Of a stretch of DNA of 64,000 nt, positions 25,211 through 32,354 are shown piece by piece (the first letter of the stretch is position 1; each line of letters begins with the position of its first letter). The DNA is taken from positions 20,462 to 84,461 of the forward strand of contig CAZYHZ010000014.1 of the NCBI GenBank assembly GCA_964647625.1. The letters run 5' to 3'. This stretch comes from DASRJG01 sp964647625 (GTDB lineage: Bacteria > Acidobacteriota > Polarisedimenticolia > Polarisedimenticolales > DASRJG01). The position numbers and the translations under genes were made by a program. The notes beneath the pieces were generated by a model that saw only the letters and a list, made by a program, of their open reading frames with translations, ran no database searches and was not told the DNA's origin.

Positions 25211-26108
25211 CGCGGCCGGCCAGCGAGCGCGTCAGGACCCATGCGAGCGCGGCGGTCACCGCGGTTCCGGCCGCGCAAGCCACCGCCGGGGCCGCCGAGG
25301 CGAGGCCCGGCACGTGAAACAGCACCCTCGCCCGGTGCGCGAATCCGAGTGTCGCGGCTGCGGCTTGCAGCCCATCCGGCCTCCGCGACGAGAACGGCGT
25401 CAAGAGAATCGCGACGGCGAGCGCCGCGCCGAACATCCCGGTTCCGACGGCGAGCGGGCGAGGCGCGCCGATCTCCGTCCTCATGCCCGATGCCAGATCG
25501 GGTCGGACGCGCAGCAGAGTGACCACGATCGCGCCGGTCGCCGCGGCCTCGAGCAGTCCGATCGGCACGTGGGTGACGATCATGACGGGGAGGATTCCGG
25601 AGAGCGGATAGAGTCCCGACCAGGCGAGCCAGACCGCGGTGAGGGCCGCGCCCGCGATCGTGGCGAAGAATGCGCCCACGACCGCGCCCGCGGCGATGCC
25701 GCGCCGCCCGCGGACCGCGCGCGCCATCGGGTAGGCGACCGCGAAGCCGACGAGGCACCCGGATGCTCCCATATCGATGAAGTTCGCGCCGAAGGCGGTG
25801 ATCCCGCCGTCTTGAACGATGAGCGCTTGGGCCCCGAGCACGGTCGCGATCGCGAGCATCGCGCGCCACGGCCCGAGCAGCACCGTCGCCAGCATCGACC
25901 CGATCAGATGGCCGCTGATGCCCGCGGCGACCGGAATGTTGACCGCCTGCGCCGCGAAAACCACCGCCGCGACCGACCCGGCCACCCCCGCCGGCATCGG
26001 GTCCGGATCGCGCCGGTCGGCGCGAAGCGCCGCTGCGATCGCGCCGCCGGCGATCAGCCAGGTCGTTGCCGCGACACCGGGTGCCAGGAATCCGTCTGGG
26101 AGATGCAT
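25194..26108 (-). CDS. cbiM: Cobalt/nickel uptake protein CbiM with fused CbiN-like PDGLE domain
   Basis: 304 residues starting MHLPDGFL at 26108; the free N-terminus Met-His is the metal-site start expected of CbiM/NikM, which settles the start although no ribosome site is visible. The membrane core has NIPVAAGISGHLIGSMLA and FGANFIDMGASGCLVGF. The last third contains RRPDGLQAAAATLGF, a PDGLE-type element normally found in the small CbiN/NikN partner, so the two appear fused. It begins 14 bases after the secreted peptidase stop and no cobalamin riboswitch is recognisable there. Confidence 0.9.
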   Translation of the reverse strand: MHLPDGFLAPGVAATTWLIAGGAIAAALRADRRDPDPMPAGVAGSVAAVVFAAQAVNIPVAAGISGHLIGSMLATVLLGPWRAMLAIATVLGAQALIVQDGGITAFGANFIDMGASGCLVGFAVAYPMARAVRGRRGIAAGAVVGAFFATIAGAALTAVWLAWSGLYPLSGILPVMIVTHVPIGLLEAAATGAIVVTLLRVRPDLASGMRTEIGAPRPLAVGTGMFGAALAVAILLTPFSSRRPDGLQAAAATLGFAHRARVLFHVPGLASAAPAVACAAGTAVTAALAWVLTRSLAGRDDDHR

Positions 26109-26122
26109 AGAGACGTGTGATT

Positions 26123-29100
26123 CTACGGGCAGGTCGCCGGATTCCGCTCCGTGCCGTCGCTTTGCGTGCCGTAGGTCCCCTTGGCGCAGGCGTTCACGGC
26201 ACGCGAGAGGTACCAGTAGCCGGACCCCGCCGCAGGGACGTCGGGATCGTCGAGGACGGGTGACGCGAGACCCGCGAAACAGGATCCCCCCGGTCCGGTC
26301 CCCGCGGGAAGGGTCGCGAGAGATCCCCGCGCGAGGTCGTAGCTCGACGCACCGGGAAGCGGGCTCCATTCGAGGGTCGACTTGTCGGATCCGGCCATGA
26401 GGCCGGACGTTTCGCCGGGAGCCGTGATGAGTGTGCCGGCGCAGACACCCCCCTGACAGACGTCGGACTGCGTGCAGGGGTTCCCGTCATCGCAGGCTGC
26501 CGTGTTGTTCGTGAACACGCAGCCGGACGTGGGATTGCAGGTATCCGTCGTGCAGACGTTGTTGTCGTTGCACGAGAGCGTGCCCGTGCCGGGCTGGCAC
26601 GTCCCGCCGCCGCAGGTATCCCCCGTCGTGCACGCGTTGCCGTCATCGCAAGCCACCGTGTTGTTCGTGAACACGCAGCCGGACGTGGGATTGCAGGTAT
26701 CCGTCGTGCAGACGTTGTTGTCGTTGCACGAGAGCGTGCCCGTGCCGGGCTGGCACGTCCCGCCGCCGCAGGTATCCCCCGTCGTACACGCGTTGCCGTC
26801 ATCGCAAGCCACCGTGTTGTTCGTGAACACGCAGCCGGTCGAAGGGTTGCAGGTGTCCGTCGTGCAGACGTTGTTGTCGTTGCAGTCGAGCGTGCCGGTT
26901 CCCGGCTGGCAGGCGTTGCCGCTACACGCGTCCCCCGTCGTACAGACGTTTCCATCGTCGCAGTGGCCGTCATCGCCGACGATGGTTCCGGACGATGCGG
27001 CGTTGTTGGACACCGCCTGGTCCGTGCTCGCCGTGGACACCATGACGCCGGCCGTGATCGCCGCACCGTTTCCCATGCACCACGGTAGTTTCACGCCGAG
27101 CGTGAACGATTGCTGTGAGGCCGCCGGCAAGCTCGAAAGGCTGCAGCTCACCGCACCCGATCCGCCGGCGGGCGGCGTCTGGCAGGTCCATCCCGGAGGT
27201 GCATTGAGCGAGACGAACGTCGTTCCGGCGGGCGTCGCGGACGTGAGCTGTACGTTCGTACCGCTTCCGGGCCCGTTGTTGTTGACGCCGAGCGTGTACG
27301 CGACCGTCGATCCCGCCGCCGCCTGAGCGGGTCCCGATGCGGACGCGGCGAGATCGGTCCACGACGGCACGGCGCACGCATGCATGGTGCAGGTGCTCGG
27401 CGTCGTCGTGGTCATCGTGACCTCGTCGATGTGGCAGTCGTAGCCGAACGCGCTGATGCCGAGGAACGCGATCCTGACGCTCGAGGCGCCGGTGTACGAC
27501 GACAGGGAGACGGTGTGCTGCTTCCATCCGGTCGATCCGTCGTACCGCGACACCGCGGTCCCGGCGTTCGTCCACGTCGTGCCGTTGGTCGAGGCCTGCA
27601 CCTGGATGCTGTCGTTGGTCCCGCTCGAGTTGGTGTCGTGATACATCCAGAAGGACACGGCCGCCGACGCGACACCGGACGGGATCGCGACCCCCGACGT
27701 GCGGTACAGCCGTGTCTGGCTCCCGGAGCCGGCGGTATACGAGTTGAAGTACGCGAGCCCGGCGCCGCTGTGCGTTCCGCCGCCCGACGGGTGGACGGTG
27801 TTCGTGCTCCGCGCCCAGTTCCCGGCGGTTCCGCTGGTGTCCGCTTGAGCCCATCCCGACGGCGGGAAGGTCGTCCCGTCGAAGCTCTCCGTCAGCAGCG
27901 TCGTCGTCGTGCCGGTGGCGGTCTGCCCGACCATCGCGCTGAACGTGTCGTCCCACGCGCCTTGCGCCGAGGTCATGTGGATCGTGAACGGAATCGCGGT
28001 GCCGCAGGGGATCGACGGATCGACGAGCACGTGAAAATGAGGCGCCACGCTGGCGCCCGTTCCGCCGCCGGGCACGTCCGAAAACGATGCCGTCGATTGC
28101 GTGACCGTGACGCCGGGATACGACGTCGCGATCGTCCCCGAAACCCCCGTCGCGGCGACGGAGCCCGGATTCGTCAGCGTGAGCTGGAGCGTCGCCTCTT
28201 CGCCGGCGTCGATGACGCCGTCGCCGTTGCCCGCGCCTCCCGAGCCGCACACGTCGCCCCCGGATGACGACGAGGCGTAACGCAATCCGGTCGGGCTCAT
28301 GACGCAGTTCGCGAGGGTCGAGGCGTCGGCATCGACGTTCAGCCCGGTGATCGTCGTCGGCATGTAGCCGGGGGCGGCGCAGGTGATCGTGTAGGTGCCG
28401 GGCTGAAGCACGCGATCGAAATCCCCCGTCACCGGATCGGTGTAGATCTGCTGATAGGCGTGCGGCACGGGGATCGTCGACGACGCCGTGGCGGTCGCGG
28501 TCACCGTGCCGTCCAGCGGCGCCCCCGTCAGCTGGTCGGTCATGATGCCGTGGATGCCCTGGAACACCTTCATCATGTAGTTCAAGACCGCCTGGCGGTG
28601 CTGCGCGCAGTAAGTCGGGATCTGCGACGCCGCCGGGGTCTTCTGCGTGTTGAGCTCGATCGTCGTGTCGAGCTGGGTCCACACGCCGTAGGCCCAATCG
28701 TTGGTGTCGCCCCGCGTTCCGTACCAGTCGTACCCTTCCGTGTACCAGAAGCCCGGCGTCGTGACGCCGTCCTTGTACGCCTGAGCCAGCCCGTGCGGCG
28801 CGATCGTCGGACAGTTCGGGATCGTCTGGCTTCCGCAGCCCGACCCTCCCGTGCGCGAGGACCAGAAGATCGGCTCGTCGCTGGGAGCGGAGGTCGTGTA
28901 GTTCCACACCGAGTTGAACACCGTGTCGCCCTCGTGGAACGACAGCGAGAGCGTGAACCGCTTCTTCGAGTGGTCGGCGGTTGCGGCCTCGGTCAGGTCG
29001 CGGATCGCCTGGGTTTCCTTCTGCGACCAGGCGGGTGGAGCGTCGGAGCCCGACGGCCCCCAGAAGTTGCGGTTGCAGTCGGTGCCGGTGCTGTTGTATC

Positions 29101-29791
29101 GCGTGCTGTTCGCGTTTCCGTAGGGATTCCCGATCGGGATGAACCACATCTCGGTCTCGTCGACGAGCTTTCTGGCCGTCGCATCTTGTGGAGCGGCCGC
29201 ATAGCCGGCGAGGATCGTGTCGAGGACGTCGCAGCTCACCATCACGCCGCCCTTCTCGTCCCCGTGAATGTTCGCGTAGATGCGTATCTTCGGCTCGGCC
29301 TCCGCGACGTCCGGGTTCTTGGTGACCTTCATCGCGATGATGTCGTAGGCGCCGTCCTGGCTCGGCCCGAGGTTATAGAGCCGCGTGACGTCGGGATGCG
29401 CGTTGTACTGCTGGAGGAGATGCTCCATCAGCGTGCCGGAGGCCGGGTTCGTCGTGTTGAACTTCGACGGCGTGTAATAGCTCGTGACCGGGGCGTAGGA
29501 CGCTTCCGCCTCGGCCCAGCGCGCACGGTCCGATTGCATTTCCAATTCGAGGACTTCGATCCCGAACCCCTTGGCCGACAGTGTCTTCATCTGGTCCTGG
29601 GTGACGAGCGCCTTGTAGGCGCCCGCGCTCACACCGACGACGTCGATCCGCAAGTCGCGGAGGACCTGGACGTCGTCCTTGGTCGGCGGGATGAGGTTGA
29701 CCAGCGTCGCCGTGTCGTAGGTGTCGGCGAGCGCCGGCACCCACAGCGTGAGCGCAAGGATGGCGATCAGTGCGGAAGCCAGAGGTCTCAC
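26123..29791 (-). CDS. Secreted M14-type metallocarboxypeptidase with Cys repeats and CP domain
   Basis: 1222 residues from GTG 29791 (GGGGGA upstream), opening with a signal peptide (ALIAILALTLWVPALA). The M14 zinc peptidase domain (about 100-430) shows the ligands in NIHGDEKGG and LSFHEGDTVFN, the substrate-site pattern NPYGNANSTRYN and TDCNRNFWG, and the catalytic Glu in TTIELNTQK. Next come a carboxypeptidase-regulatory-like fold, a CARDB/DUF11-like region, a jelly-roll-like segment (FWMYHDTNSSGTNDSIQVQA), another DUF11-like domain, then Cys repeats with a 52-residue period. The last ~95 residues are the shared domain, ending NPATCP. Probably degrades peptides outside the cell. Confidence 0.88.
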   Translation of the reverse strand: MRPLASALIAILALTLWVPALADTYDTATLVNLIPPTKDDVQVLRDLRIDVVGVSAGAYKALVTQDQMKTLSAKGFGIEVLELEMQSDRARWAEAEASYAPVTSYYTPSKFNTTNPASGTLMEHLLQQYNAHPDVTRLYNLGPSQDGAYDIIAMKVTKNPDVAEAEPKIRIYANIHGDEKGGVMVSCDVLDTILAGYAAAPQDATARKLVDETEMWFIPIGNPYGNANSTRYNSTGTDCNRNFWGPSGSDAPPAWSQKETQAIRDLTEAATADHSKKRFTLSLSFHEGDTVFNSVWNYTTSAPSDEPIFWSSRTGGSGCGSQTIPNCPTIAPHGLAQAYKDGVTTPGFWYTEGYDWYGTRGDTNDWAYGVWTQLDTTIELNTQKTPAASQIPTYCAQHRQAVLNYMMKVFQGIHGIMTDQLTGAPLDGTVTATATASSTIPVPHAYQQIYTDPVTGDFDRVLQPGTYTITCAAPGYMPTTITGLNVDADASTLANCVMSPTGLRYASSSSGGDVCGSGGAGNGDGVIDAGEEATLQLTLTNPGSVAATGVSGTIATSYPGVTVTQSTASFSDVPGGGTGASVAPHFHVLVDPSIPCGTAIPFTIHMTSAQGAWDDTFSAMVGQTATGTTTTLLTESFDGTTFPPSGWAQADTSGTAGNWARSTNTVHPSGGGTHSGAGLAYFNSYTAGSGSQTRLYRTSGVAIPSGVASAAVSFWMYHDTNSSGTNDSIQVQASTNGTTWTNAGTAVSRYDGSTGWKQHTVSLSSYTGASSVRIAFLGISAFGYDCHIDEVTMTTTTPSTCTMHACAVPSWTDLAASASGPAQAAAGSTVAYTLGVNNNGPGSGTNVQLTSATPAGTTFVSLNAPPGWTCQTPPAGGSGAVSCSLSSLPAASQQSFTLGVKLPWCMGNGAAITAGVMVSTASTDQAVSNNAASSGTIVGDDGHCDDGNVCTTGDACSGNACQPGTGTLDCNDNNVCTTDTCNPSTGCVFTNNTVACDDGNACTTGDTCGGGTCQPGTGTLSCNDNNVCTTDTCNPTSGCVFTNNTVACDDGNACTTGDTCGGGTCQPGTGTLSCNDNNVCTTDTCNPTSGCVFTNNTAACDDGNPCTQSDVCQGGVCAGTLITAPGETSGLMAGSDKSTLEWSPLPGASSYDLARGSLATLPAGTGPGGSCFAGLASPVLDDPDVPAAGSGYWYLSRAVNACAKGTYGTQSDGTERNPATCP
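26502..26969. repeat. 156-bp tandem repeats within the M14 peptidase gene
   Basis: Three consecutive 156-bp units start at 26502, 26658 and 26814. The first two are nearly identical at DNA level (for example GTGTTGTTCGTGAACACGCA recurs exactly), while the third is diverged. Each encodes a 52-residue Cys-rich unit with eight cysteines. Confidence 0.9.
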
Positions 29792-29884
29792 GATGGGAAT
29801 TCCCCCAGGAATACGTGCGCCGCGCGGCCCGTGAATATACCGCGAGGTGGCCGGTGGGGCCGTTTGTGCGTACCCTTTCCCACC

Positions 29885-30478
29885 GTGAACGCCCGCGTGA
29901 TCGCATCGCTCGTCGCACTCATCGCGCTCGGCGCATCGACCGCCTGCTCGACCGGGAGCAATAGCCCCGGCATGGGGACCGTCAGCGTCTATCTCACCGA
30001 TGCGCCGATCGACCTCACGGAGGTACACGCCGTCAACGTCACGGTCAGCGGGATCGTCCTCTACGCGTCGGACTCGGGCGACGACAACGGCGTCGCGCTC
30101 GACAACGGCCCGATCGCCCTCGGGGGCGACCTGACGATCAACCTCCTCGACTTCCAGAGCGGCGCGACGACGTTTCTCGGCTCCGCGGCCGTGGTCCCCG
30201 GAAGCTACAAGAGGATCCGGCTCGAGATCGTCTCGGCCGAGCTGCTCATGGACGACGACCACGATCCCGCAACCCCCGACGTGACGATCCCGATCACGGT
30301 CCCGTCGCACAAGGTCGACGTGCCCGTCCCCTTCCAGCTCATCCAGAACGAGAATCTGATGATCACGCTCGATTTCAACGCGCAGGCGTCGGTCCAGGTG
30401 AACGCGAGCAACGGGCAGGCCGGATACCTGCTGCGGCCGGTGATCAACGTCGCGTCGGCGCGCCCCGCCGGCGTCTAG
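29885..30478 (+). CDS. DUF4382-type lipoprotein
   Basis: 197 residues from GTG 29885; a second in-frame GTG three codons later is equally possible and neither has a clear ribosome site. The signal peptide ends in a lipobox (ASTACS), then TVSVYLTDAPIDLTEVHAVN begins a DUF4382 domain, with GSYKRIRLEIVSAEL and DFNAQASVQVN later. Members are bacterial surface lipoproteins of unknown function with a beta-rich fold. Divergent from the M14 peptidase across 93 bases; convergent with the MerB-like gene, 3 bases away. Confidence 0.8.
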   Translation: MNARVIASLVALIALGASTACSTGSNSPGMGTVSVYLTDAPIDLTEVHAVNVTVSGIVLYASDSGDDNGVALDNGPIALGGDLTINLLDFQSGATTFLGSAAVVPGSYKRIRLEIVSAELLMDDDHDPATPDVTIPITVPSHKVDVPVPFQLIQNENLMITLDFNAQASVQVNASNGQAGYLLRPVINVASARPAGV

Positions 30479-30481
30479 GCG

Positions 30482-31162
30482 CTAGCCCCAGCAGTCCGAG
30501 CGCGGGTCCCAGAACGGATCGTCGAGTCCGAGCCGCGCGAAGATCGAAGCCATCTCCTCCGGCGCCGGCCGGCGCGACTCTTCGGTCAAGCGGTTCTCGT
30601 ACCAGGCCACCGCGAGCTGCCAGAGTTGCTCGAGGCTGACGATCGGCCGCATCGGCAGCTTTCGAACCTCGCACCACCGCTGCACGCTCTCTTCCGACCG
30701 GAAGAGCAGCATCGTCGCTCAGGTATAGATGATGTCGTTCCACCAGCGCGCGGCGGGGACCGCGAAGTGAATGACGCAAGGACACGGCACCGGGCGCCCT
30801 TCGCGGATCGTGATCGTCATCGCCTCGCCGGTGTGCGCGTCTTCGGCATCGACGACGCCGTCGCGATGGAGCGCGGCGGCAACGCCCAGCGCGTCCCACA
30901 CGCAATTCGCGTAGTAGTCGCGATCGTCGATCGTCACGCGGAAGGACGTCTCGACACCGGAAAACGGCGGCGCCATCCGGATGCGGCCGGGATCGTACGG
31001 CTCGGGTACGAGCAATCGCTTCTGCCGGAGCCGCGCGAACGAAGCCTCCACGGCGGCGACGGGAGTGTCGAGCATCCGTGCGAGATCGCGGCTGGCGGGA
31101 ACTTTGGCGGTTGAGGCGACGGTCTCGTAAATCTTGAGCTTGACGGTCGTATCGAAGTCCAT
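30482..31162 (-). CDS. MerB-like organomercurial lyase family protein, candidate selenoprotein (UGA recoded)
   Basis: Read conventionally this is two frames, 30719-31162 and 30482-30712, but they share one frame and are separated only by TGA at 30719-30721 and two codons. Together they give 226 residues. The N-terminal part is a winged helix plus the MerB core with CVWD (Cys87, Asp90), matching Cys96/Asp99 of MerB. UGA falls at codon 148, 61 residues after Cys87; MerB's second catalytic Cys159 lies 63 after Cys96. In related proteins, as I recall them, this spot is Cys (context YTCxTM). The part after UGA (LLFRSEESVQRWC; LEQLWQLAVAWYENRL) is the family's usual C-terminus. A SECIS-like hairpin follows at once. 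ATG 31162 has GGGGG upstream. A nonsense mutation is the alternative. Confidence 0.8.
30684..30712 (-). promoter_or_regulatory. SECIS-like hairpin after the in-frame UGA
   Basis: In the mRNA, counting U of UGA as 1, bases 16-22 (CUCUUCC) pair perfectly with 27-33 (GGAAGAG) around the loop GGUC (23-26). Below a single bulged G15, five more pairs (10-14 with 34-38) extend the stem. The E. coli fdhF SECIS also has a GGUC apical loop, at 22-25, and a single bulged base. The hairpin lies wholly within the reading frame. Confidence 0.75.
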
Positions 31163-31247
31163 CGTGGTGCCCCCGACCACGAATTTTGATACGGAACGGC
31201 CCCCGCAGTCTACCGACGGACCAGGTCAGTCGACGTCGGACGACCTT

Positions 31248-31279
31248 CACAAAAACAAAGGGCCGGGTCGCCCCGGCCC
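31248..31279 (-). terminator. Intrinsic terminator after small peptide gene 1
   Basis: Reading leftwards: GGGCCGGG, loop GCGA, CCCGGCCC, then TTTGTTTTTGTG. A perfect 8-bp GC stem with a tetraloop and T-rich tail, 22 bases after the peptide stop. It separates the peptide genes from the MerB-like gene. Confidence 0.85.
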
Positions 31280-31301
31280 GATGTCTTGCCCGTTGGGCGG
31301 C

Positions 31302-31433
31302 TTAGTCAGTCGCCGGCGGATTGACGACCAGTCCGTCCTTCGGAATGACGACCTGCATCTTCACCGCGCCGCCACCCTTGGGATTCTTCTTGGTGTTCAG
31401 GTCTTTGATCTTCGGGCTCGACTTCTTGCTCAT
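31302..31433 (-). CDS. Small Lys-rich peptide 1 (43 aa), paralogue of peptide 2
   Basis: ATG at 31433 with GGGAGGA 5 bases upstream. The product starts MSKKSSPKIKDLNTKKNPKG and continues GGAVKMQVVIPKDGLVVNPP before the last three residues. It shares a leader of about 27 residues with the gene at 31593 (MSKKSSPKxKDLxTKKNPKGG, then KMQ), while the C-terminal ends differ. No cysteine, no membrane segment. A conserved leader with a variable tail recalls RiPP precursors, but no modifying enzyme lies nearby. It has its own intrinsic terminator. The strong ribosome site, the paralogue and the terminator support a real gene. Confidence 0.75.
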   Translation of the reverse strand: MSKKSSPKIKDLNTKKNPKGGGAVKMQVVIPKDGLVVNPPATD

Positions 31434-31592
31434 CTCATTCCTCCCTGTTCAGGGCCGCAGGCCCTGCTCCGTACACCTAGACATAGGCTACCACGGACTT
31501 TTTTGTGTCGAAAAAATTCGCTTTTCTTTGCTCATCGATTCGTCCTTGCGCCGCAGAAATGCGGCGGGACGTGACGTCGCCCGCCACAGTTC

Positions 31593-31721
31593 TTATTCAC
31601 CTGTCGGCTGAGTGACCAGACTGTCCCGGATCCCGGTGGTCTGCATCTTCAGACCGCTGCCGCCTTTTGGATTCTTCTTCGTAGTCAAGTCCTTGAGCTT
31701 TGGGCTTGATTTCTTGCTCAT
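31593..31721 (-). CDS. Small Lys-rich peptide 2 (42 aa), paralogue of peptide 1
   Basis: ATG at 31721, preceded by AAGGGGGG. The product starts MSKKSSPKLKDLTTKKNPKG and continues GSGLKMQTTGIRDSLVTQPT before ending in Gly-Glu. Over the first 20 residues it differs from peptide 1 at two places (Ile/Leu and Asn/Thr); after KMQ the two diverge, which suggests selection on the N-terminal half. It is transcribed first and lies 159 bases before peptide 1. The downstream gap has two GC hairpins (31563-31585 and 31551-31566) that may limit read-through. Function unknown. Confidence 0.75.
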   Translation of the reverse strand: MSKKSSPKLKDLTTKKNPKGGSGLKMQTTGIRDSLVTQPTGE

Positions 31722-31861
31722 TTCAACCCCCCTTCCGACACGTAGCCTCTGCTCCTAGCTGATACCCATAACTTTACCACGAACGCTAACTCTTATCGGG
31801 CGCAAACTTTGCCGACAAACGATGTTAGCTGCATAAAATCCGCAGGCACACGCGCCGCGTT
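31722..31861. promoter_or_regulatory. AT-richer divergent region between peptide 2 and nrfH
   Basis: 140 bases, noticeably AT-richer than the surroundings, between the leftward peptide genes and rightward nrfHA. ATAAAAT near 31836-31842 could be a -10 for nrfH; for the peptides TAAAGT/TATGGG on the other strand are candidates. No clear -35 or regulator site is visible. Confidence 0.35.
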
Positions 31862-32353
31862 ATGGGTGGACCGAGGTACGATGCGGGAACTGTGGCACGG
31901 TGGAAATCCGCAAGCTTCGTGTTGGCTGCGGCGGTCGGATTGGCGCTCGGGACCGGCCTGTTCACTTTTCACTACGCCGAAGGGCTGAGCTACTTTTCGA
32001 CAGACCCGAAGGCCTGCAAGAACTGCCACATCATGAACGAGCAGTACGACTCCTGGGTCAAAGGGCCGCACCACGCGTTCGCCGGGTGCGTCGACTGCCA
32101 TCTACCCCACACGTTCGTCGCGAAGTACCTCGCGAAGGCCAGCAACGGCTACCATCATTCCAAGGGTTTCACGCTCGAGGATTTCCACGAGCCGATCATG
32201 ATCAAGCCGGGCAACGCGAAGATCCTTCAGGACGCGTGCCTGAGATGTCATGGCGAGTTCGTCCACGACATCGTGCGGGGGAGCACCACGGCCGACGACG
32301 CGGTTCGCTGCGTCCACTGCCATCGCGGCGTGGGCCACGGGGCGAGGAGCTGA
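31862..32353 (+). CDS. nrfH: Cytochrome c nitrite reductase small subunit
   Basis: 163 residues. A single N-terminal membrane anchor (FVLAAAVGLALGTGLFTF) is followed by four heme c motifs, CKNCH, CVDCH, CLRCH and CVHCH, in the NapC/NirT/NrfH pattern with MNEQYDSWVKGPHH between the first two. It takes electrons from the quinol pool and passes them to NrfA. The start has no clear ribosome site; GTG at 31892 is an alternative. One base separates its stop from the nrfA start. Confidence 0.93.
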   Translation: MGGPRYDAGTVARWKSASFVLAAAVGLALGTGLFTFHYAEGLSYFSTDPKACKNCHIMNEQYDSWVKGPHHAFAGCVDCHLPHTFVAKYLAKASNGYHHSKGFTLEDFHEPIMIKPGNAKILQDACLRCHGEFVHDIVRGSTTADDAVRCVHCHRGVGHGARS

Positions 32354-32354
32354 C

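Noticed and set aside
26108..26122. Cobalamin riboswitch before the cbiMQO-type genes
   Set aside because: Only 14 bases separate cbiM from the upstream stop and no B12-box-like sequence was seen.
30482..30712. A separate 76-residue gene starting at ATG 30712
   Set aside because: It is in the same frame as the MerB-like part upstream, separated by one UGA and two codons, has no ribosome site of its own, and its sequence is the normal C-terminus of that family.
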